A DNA stretch of 64,000 bases from Sphingomonas sp. BK580. Its GTDB lineage: Bacteria; Pseudomonadota; Alphaproteobacteria; Sphingomonadales; Sphingomonadaceae. The stretch covers positions 1-64,000 of the forward strand of contig NZ_JACIAY010000001.1 of NCBI RefSeq assembly GCF_014194975.1, written 5' to 3'. Position 1 is the stretch's first letter; every line of letters starts with the position of its first letter. Below are positions 60,480 through 64,000 of the stretch, in pieces. The notes under the pieces are model-generated. The model saw nothing but the letters and a program-made list of their open reading frames with translations, was not told the DNA's origin and did not search any database. Position numbers and translations under genes: made by a program.

Positions 60480-61465
60480 CAGGCGTAGCTCGCCACGTCG
60501 TTCTTCAGCGTCACGACGACCGTGTTGCTCGCGCCGGGCTTGGAGCTCTGCCAGTTGTAGCTGGCCTGGATCGCGCCGGGGCCCTGGATCGGGTTCTTCG
60601 CTCGCGGCAGGAACACGCGGCCGACGGTGAAGAGCAGCTCGTGGTTGCCGACCTTCCAGCCGAACACGAGCTCGATCGGGGTTGGCGGGCTCGTCGTCGC
60701 CGCGTTGAGCAGCGTGCGATCCTTGAACTTGATCGTCACCGAGCCCGTCATCTGCGCCATCGCCGGATCGCTGTCCTCGATGCGGCCGTCCGGCTGGATG
60801 GTCTCGACCTTCTCGAGGTTGTTCGAGAAGGTGAAGTCGGCGCTGACGACCGATCCGAGGATCTGACCATCCTTGCGGATATAGCCGGTCGCCTGCGGGA
60901 AGCGGGTCGTCGCGAGCTCGACGGGGTTGGCGCTTCCGACCGTCGCGTCGACCGGGTCGCTCTCGCCGATGCAGACCAGGCTGCAGGTGGCGTTGAGCAG
61001 CCCACCGCGCGCCATCGAGATGCGCAGCTGGTTGCCGCGCGCGCCGCGGTGCACCGAGAAGCTCGGGACCTCGGGCATGCCGATCTCGATCGACATGGAG
61101 GGCAGCGTCTGCGCGCCCGAGCGGAAGACGTGCTGGAACACGTCCGCGCCGTTGACCTGGGTCGGCCCCGACGTGGTCGGGTCGCCGAAGAAGAGCTGCA
61201 GGAAGCGCGCGAAATTGCGCACGTCCACCGGCACGACGATATCGCCGTCGTTGGTCGCTACGTCCGGCGTCGGATCCTGCATCTCACGGCCCTGGCCGAG
61301 CAGATCGCTCTCGATCAGGCCGCGTTCCTCGCCGAGGCCGTGCGAGACGAACGGCACGCGGAACCACTTGGCGGCGGCACCGGGCACCGTGCCCGGGGTG
61401 GTTTCGAACGCGGCGACGGCGCGCGCGTTCGCCCCGCGTGCGCGGGTCGTGGGGGTAAGAGCCAT
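60479..61465 (-). CDS. phage major tail tube protein
   Basis: A 328-aa tail tube protein starting MALTPTTRARGANARAVAAF with ETTPGTVPGAAAKWFRVPFV. Beta-rich throughout, with YIRKDGQILGSVVSADFTFS, GSVTIKFKDRTLLNAATTS and RVFLPRAKNPIQGPGAIQA, the pattern of siphovirus tube proteins whose N-terminal extension interlocks subunits. GGAG lies upstream of ATG 61465. It is followed by G/GT and the tape measure, the standard order. Confidence 0.85.
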   Translation of the reverse strand: MALTPTTRARGANARAVAAFETTPGTVPGAAAKWFRVPFVSHGLGEERGLIESDLLGQGREMQDPTPDVATNDGDIVVPVDVRNFARFLQLFFGDPTTSGPTQVNGADVFQHVFRSGAQTLPSMSIEIGMPEVPSFSVHRGARGNQLRISMARGGLLNATCSLVCIGESDPVDATVGSANPVELATTRFPQATGYIRKDGQILGSVVSADFTFSNNLEKVETIQPDGRIEDSDPAMAQMTGSVTIKFKDRTLLNAATTSPPTPIELVFGWKVGNHELLFTVGRVFLPRAKNPIQGPGAIQASYNWQSSKPGASNTVVVTLKNDVASYA

Positions 61466-61485
61466 GGCGGCATCTCCTCGGAGGG

Positions 61486-61908
61486 TCAGGTAAGGGGGGT
61501 GTCGGTGACGTAGCTGGCCACCAGGCTGAGCAGCGTGCCGCGCAACCCGGGCGCGTTGTCGGCGCGGACGTTCTGCGTCGACGGCGCTTCCGGCTCGATC
61601 CAGTCGCAAAGGCCGCCGAGCTGCCGGTCGGCCGCGATCGCGGCGTCCAGCGCCATCAGCGCGCCGTCGAGCGCATCCTCGTCGGCCATGGTGACCTCGA
61701 GCGGGATGCGGTGGGTCCAGTTGTAGGCGAGCGGGCTCAGGTCGATCTCGGGATCGCCCGGGTCGCCGGCGCGCACCACGATACGGCCGCCGGTGCGGAC
61801 GCGAGTCGGCAGATCCTCGTGATCGTCGAGCCCCACCACTTCGGCCCCGGGCAGCGTCGCCTTTGCCAAGGCGAGGATGGCGCGCAGCACCTCGAGGCGG
61901 CGGCTCAT
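61486..61908 (-). CDS. phage tail terminator-like protein
   Basis: A 140-aa protein starting MSRRLEVLRAILALAKATLP with RIPLEVTMADEDALDGALMA and LSLVASYVTDTPLT. The overall size, the N-terminal helix, and the place just before the tail tube gene fit a GpU/DUF3168-like tail terminator. It starts four bases inside the previous gene. Confidence 0.7.
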   Translation of the reverse strand: MSRRLEVLRAILALAKATLPGAEVVGLDDHEDLPTRVRTGGRIVVRAGDPGDPEIDLSPLAYNWTHRIPLEVTMADEDALDGALMALDAAIAADRQLGGLCDWIEPEAPSTQNVRADNAPGLRGTLLSLVASYVTDTPLT

Positions 61909-62597
61909 GAGCGACCCAGACGGTTGTCGAAGGCCTGCTCGTAGCGCACCGCCCAGCGGCCAGCGCTGGCGTCCAGGTCGAAGAGCTTCGGCATGGTGAC
62001 GCTCCGCGTGAGCACGAACATGAGAGTGAGCTTCGGCTCGCGCCCGGCTTCCACGCGGCGCCGGGTCGGCGCGCGCACATTGCTTCCGCCGCGGCGCGCG
62101 CGGCCGGCGACCAGGTCCATGAAGGCGAGCAGCCGGCCGGCGCGACCCTTGCGGATCACGAAGTCGGTGTTGAACCGGCTCTCGCACTCCTCGGGCGTGA
62201 TCGCGCCGGCCTGCAGGCGGCTCGGCCGCTGGCCGTTGCCGCGCAGGCGCCCGCTCCTGGACCGGGCCCGAGGCACGTTGCTCGTCGGGATCCAGAGGAA
62301 CTGCGAGCCGGCGACAGGCCGGATCGTCGCGCCGCGCGTGAACGCGTCCATGATCTCGGGCGCGCGCGAGTAGACGACGCCGGCGGGGTTGATGCTGTTC
62401 CTCTGACCGTCCGGGTACGAGCGCGCCGTCCAGGTGTTCGGCAGCCGATCGCCCAGCCCCAGCGATCGCGTCTGCTGGCGCAGCTCGTCGCGGGTGAGCG
62501 GGGCGGTGTCGCGCATCGCGTCGGTCGCGGCGCGCGCGATATCGCCCTCGATCTCGTTGGCCAGGTCCGAGAAGCCGAAGGTCGCCGCGGAGAGCAT
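61905..62597 (-). CDS. phage neck / HK97 gp10-like protein (DUF6441-like)
   Basis: A 230-aa protein. MLSAATFGFSDLANEIEGDI, a helical N-terminal half with RDTAPLTRDELRQQTRSLG, then a region rich in Arg, and VLTRSVTMPKLFDLDASAG near the end, which recalls gp10-like or DUF6441 proteins that sit at the head-tail junction. Shares one base with the previous gene's stop. Confidence 0.7.
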   Translation of the reverse strand: MLSAATFGFSDLANEIEGDIARAATDAMRDTAPLTRDELRQQTRSLGLGDRLPNTWTARSYPDGQRNSINPAGVVYSRAPEIMDAFTRGATIRPVAGSQFLWIPTSNVPRARSRSGRLRGNGQRPSRLQAGAITPEECESRFNTDFVIRKGRAGRLLAFMDLVAGRARRGGSNVRAPTRRRVEAGREPKLTLMFVLTRSVTMPKLFDLDASAGRWAVRYEQAFDNRLGRS

Positions 62598-62914
62598 CAG
62601 ACCTCCGCGGCGCCGATCTTCCAGGTCAGACCCTCGGCGTCGAGCATCGCGTCGCCGATCAGACGGAACGAGACGCCGGCGATCGTCAGCAGATCGCCGT
62701 CACGCGGTTCGTCGACGTCGCCGCGCTGGATCTCGAAGGCGTTCGTGCCCTGGACAATGACACCCTCTCCGAAGCGGACCTGCTCGTCGGGCCGGCTCCG
62801 GATGACGCGGATCGAGTCGGCCAGCGGCTCGCCACCGGCCGGGGTGAACCGAGCGTCGACCGCTCCCGGCCCCCGGAACAGCGCGCCCAGGGAGGCCGAG
62901 AACGGATCGAACAT
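62597..62914 (-). CDS. phage head-tail joining protein
   Basis: A 105-aa beta-barrel-type protein: MFDPFSASLGALFRGPGAVD, SIRVIRSRPDEQVRFGEGVI, EPRDGDLLTIAGVSFRLIG. This is the pattern of gpFII-like or phage H-T-join proteins. ATG 62914 overlaps the preceding stop. Frame upstream of it is out-of-phase shadow. Confidence 0.75.
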   Translation of the reverse strand: MFDPFSASLGALFRGPGAVDARFTPAGGEPLADSIRVIRSRPDEQVRFGEGVIVQGTNAFEIQRGDVDEPRDGDLLTIAGVSFRLIGDAMLDAEGLTWKIGAAEV

Positions 62915-63165
62915 CAGCGGCGGCCGCCGCGCGCCGGCGCCGCGGGTGCGGCGGGCTCGCTCTCGCCCTCGCCCTCGCCCTCGGCGCCTTCCTCGGCACC
63001 GTCCTCGTCGTCGGCCAGCTCTTCGGCGAGCTTCGCCTTGACCATGTCCGCGGCACGGCCCTCGGTCATTTCGAGCTTTTCGTCGCCCACGGGCACCACG
63101 GTGTCCGCGGAAACGAAGGCGCCGCCATTCAGATACGCGGCGCTCAGGAGCAGGATCTTCTTCAT
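62914..63165 (-). CDS. small acidic phage structural protein
   Basis: An 83-aa protein. The N-terminal half is beta/alpha (MKKILLLSAAYLNGGAFVSA, VPVGDEKLEMTEGRAADMV) and the C-terminal half is very acidic and disordered (EDGAEEGAEGEGEGESEPAA). Such proteins lie between decoration and head-tail genes in many siphovirus prophages. Exact role unknown. Confidence 0.65.
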   Translation of the reverse strand: MKKILLLSAAYLNGGAFVSADTVVPVGDEKLEMTEGRAADMVKAKLAEELADDEDGAEEGAEGEGEGESEPAAPAAPARGGRR

Positions 63166-63227
63166 CGTGGCAGGTTCCTCGCTGTCGGCCACCCAAGCGG
63201 CGCGCCGATGCAGGTGGTGGGGCCGGC

Positions 63228-63554
63228 TTAGAAGCTGGCGTTGAGGCGGACGTTGGCCGTGGTGGCGCCCGCGGCGCGCGCCGCGGTGAAGACGCCGATC
63301 GGCGTGTTCGCGCCGGCCGTGGCGGTCACGACCTTGGCCGTGTTGTCCCAATAAGCCTTGGCGCCCTCGGCGACGGCGTTGGCGTCCTTCGCCAGGTCGT
63401 AGCAGCCGACCAGCTCGAACACGCCGCGCGCGCCAACGGCGAGCGCCGACTTGGCGACGCCGAAGACGGCGCCGATGAGCGCGCCGGCGCCGGCAGCAAC
63501 GGCATAGGGCGCGGTGAGGGTGAGCGAGTCACCCTTGGCGGTGAAATTACGCAT
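63228..63554 (-). CDS. capsid decoration/stabilising protein (DUF2190)
   Basis: A 108-aa DUF2190-type protein, MRNFTAKGDSLTLTAPYAVA, AGAGALIGAVFGVAKSALAV, RGVFELVGCYDLAKDANAV, KAYWDNTAKVVTATAGAN and PIGVFTAARAAGATTANVRL. It coats and stabilises the capsid. GGGAGA lies upstream of ATG 63554. Confidence 0.9.
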   Translation of the reverse strand: MRNFTAKGDSLTLTAPYAVAAGAGALIGAVFGVAKSALAVGARGVFELVGCYDLAKDANAVAEGAKAYWDNTAKVVTATAGANTPIGVFTAARAAGATTANVRLNASF

Positions 63555-63629
63555 CGTGGGGATCTCCCGAAACGGCACGGGCGGCTCGAGGCCGCCCGTG
63601 TCACGTCATGGCTGGTGGGGTGGAGCGGC

Positions 63630-64000
63630 TTAGTTGGCCGCGCCCGGATTCTTGAAGAGGCCACGGTGATCGATCGCCTTGGCGCCGAACACGAGCCGGC
63701 CCTTGATGTCGATGCCGTCGACCTCGAAGCCCTGGCGCTCCTCGGTCTGCAGGCCCTCGTAGCCGGCCAGGTACGCATACTCGATCGTGTCGATCGGCTG
63801 CGCGTTCGGGTCGGCGGCGAGGAAGAAGCTGTAGTCGAGGATCCGCGGCTCGACCTGCGGCTGCAGCGCCCGGTTGTAGTCCGGGTTGATGTCGCCGTTG
63901 ATCGTCGCCTGGTAGTTGGCCGAGGTGAACTGGTTGGCCTGCTGCTCGCGCAGCGGACCCACCACCAGGTGCGCCGGGGTGGCCGAGGTGAAGCGACCCT
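63630..64000 (-). CDS. phage major capsid protein, C-terminal part (5' end outside window)
   Basis: An open frame from the right edge to TAA near 63630, with GRFTSATPAHLVVGPLREQQ, ANQFTSANYQATINGDINPD, AADPNAQPIDTIEYAYLAGY, EGLQTEERQGFEVDGIDIKG and RLVFGAKAIDHRGLFKNPG. This matches the end of major capsid proteins of the Mu gpT-like or prohead-protease/capsid fusion kind. The DUF2190 gene follows directly. Only about 123 codons are in the window. Confidence 0.8.
   Translation of the reverse strand, partial: GRFTSATPAHLVVGPLREQQANQFTSANYQATINGDINPDYNRALQPQVEPRILDYSFFLAADPNAQPIDTIEYAYLAGYEGLQTEERQGFEVDGIDIKGRLVFGAKAIDHRGLFKNPGAAN

Noticed and set aside
1..64000. CRISPR array, rRNA genes or intact tRNA genes
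   Set aside because: No regular spacer-repeat pattern and no rRNA or complete tRNA sequence was found on either strand; the only tRNA sequence is the partial tRNA-Thr at 42293-42341.

Overview
The window looks like a chromosomal segment of an alphaproteobacterium of the Sphingomonas type. The evidence is high GC, several TonB-dependent receptors (one with a FecI/FecR-type sigma/anti-sigma pair), an NDUFS4-like complex I protein of the alphaproteobacterial kind, and small hydrophilic proteins typical of sphingomonads. Assignments come from reading translated sequence and motifs; no database search was possible.

Layout. 0.2-6 kb: ECF sigma factor, FecR anti-sigma factor, STN-type TonB receptor and a secreted SGNH hydrolase. 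6-7.7 kb: a scar where an S1/P1 nuclease gene and an M14 peptidase gene have both lost their 5' ends at one junction. 7.7-18.3 kb: a probable sulfur-scavenging island with an LLM flavin monooxygenase, two TauD-type dioxygenases, a LysR regulator, a TonB receptor, MFS and SMR transporters and a sulfatase preceded by the last codons of another TonB receptor. 18.7-27.5 kb: small catabolic or redox operons (alpha/beta hydrolases, FAD oxidoreductase, zinc-type alcohol dehydrogenase with divergent LysR). 28-31.6 kb: SelO, an SGNH hydrolase and a cytochrome P450; a 24-codon ORF with an unusually strong Shine-Dalgarno sits divergent to SelO. 32-41.3 kb: two SDR proteins (one an apparent lipoprotein), an orphan NuoD, an NDUFS4-like complex I protein, several very small hydrophilic or membrane proteins, a subtilisin-like protease and a Crp/Fnr regulator.

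From 42.3 kb to the right edge lies a siphovirus-like prophage. Its left end is marked by the 3' part of a tRNA-Thr gene (att site), next to the remnant of a serine recombinase. Inside are a winged-helix protein, a tyrosine integrase, an AT-richer cargo gene with a HEPN-like motif, a DNA adenine methylase and zinc-ribbon proteins. A long minus-strand late operon then runs (in transcription order) from capsid, decoration protein, head-tail joining, tail tube, G/GT tail chaperones, tape measure and tail tip to lysis genes (one-TM protein, lysozyme with a membrane N-terminus, overlapping spanins) and a secreted SGNH hydrolase. The G/GT pair carries a complete -1 frameshift signal (GGGAAAC, 6-nt spacer, 8-bp stem).

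Six degenerate copies of one intergenic repeat are scattered through the chromosomal part and none was seen in the prophage. The strongest candidates for something undescribed are this repeat family, the 24-codon ORF beside selO, the orphan NuoD/NDUFS4-like pair and the HEPN-like prophage cargo gene.
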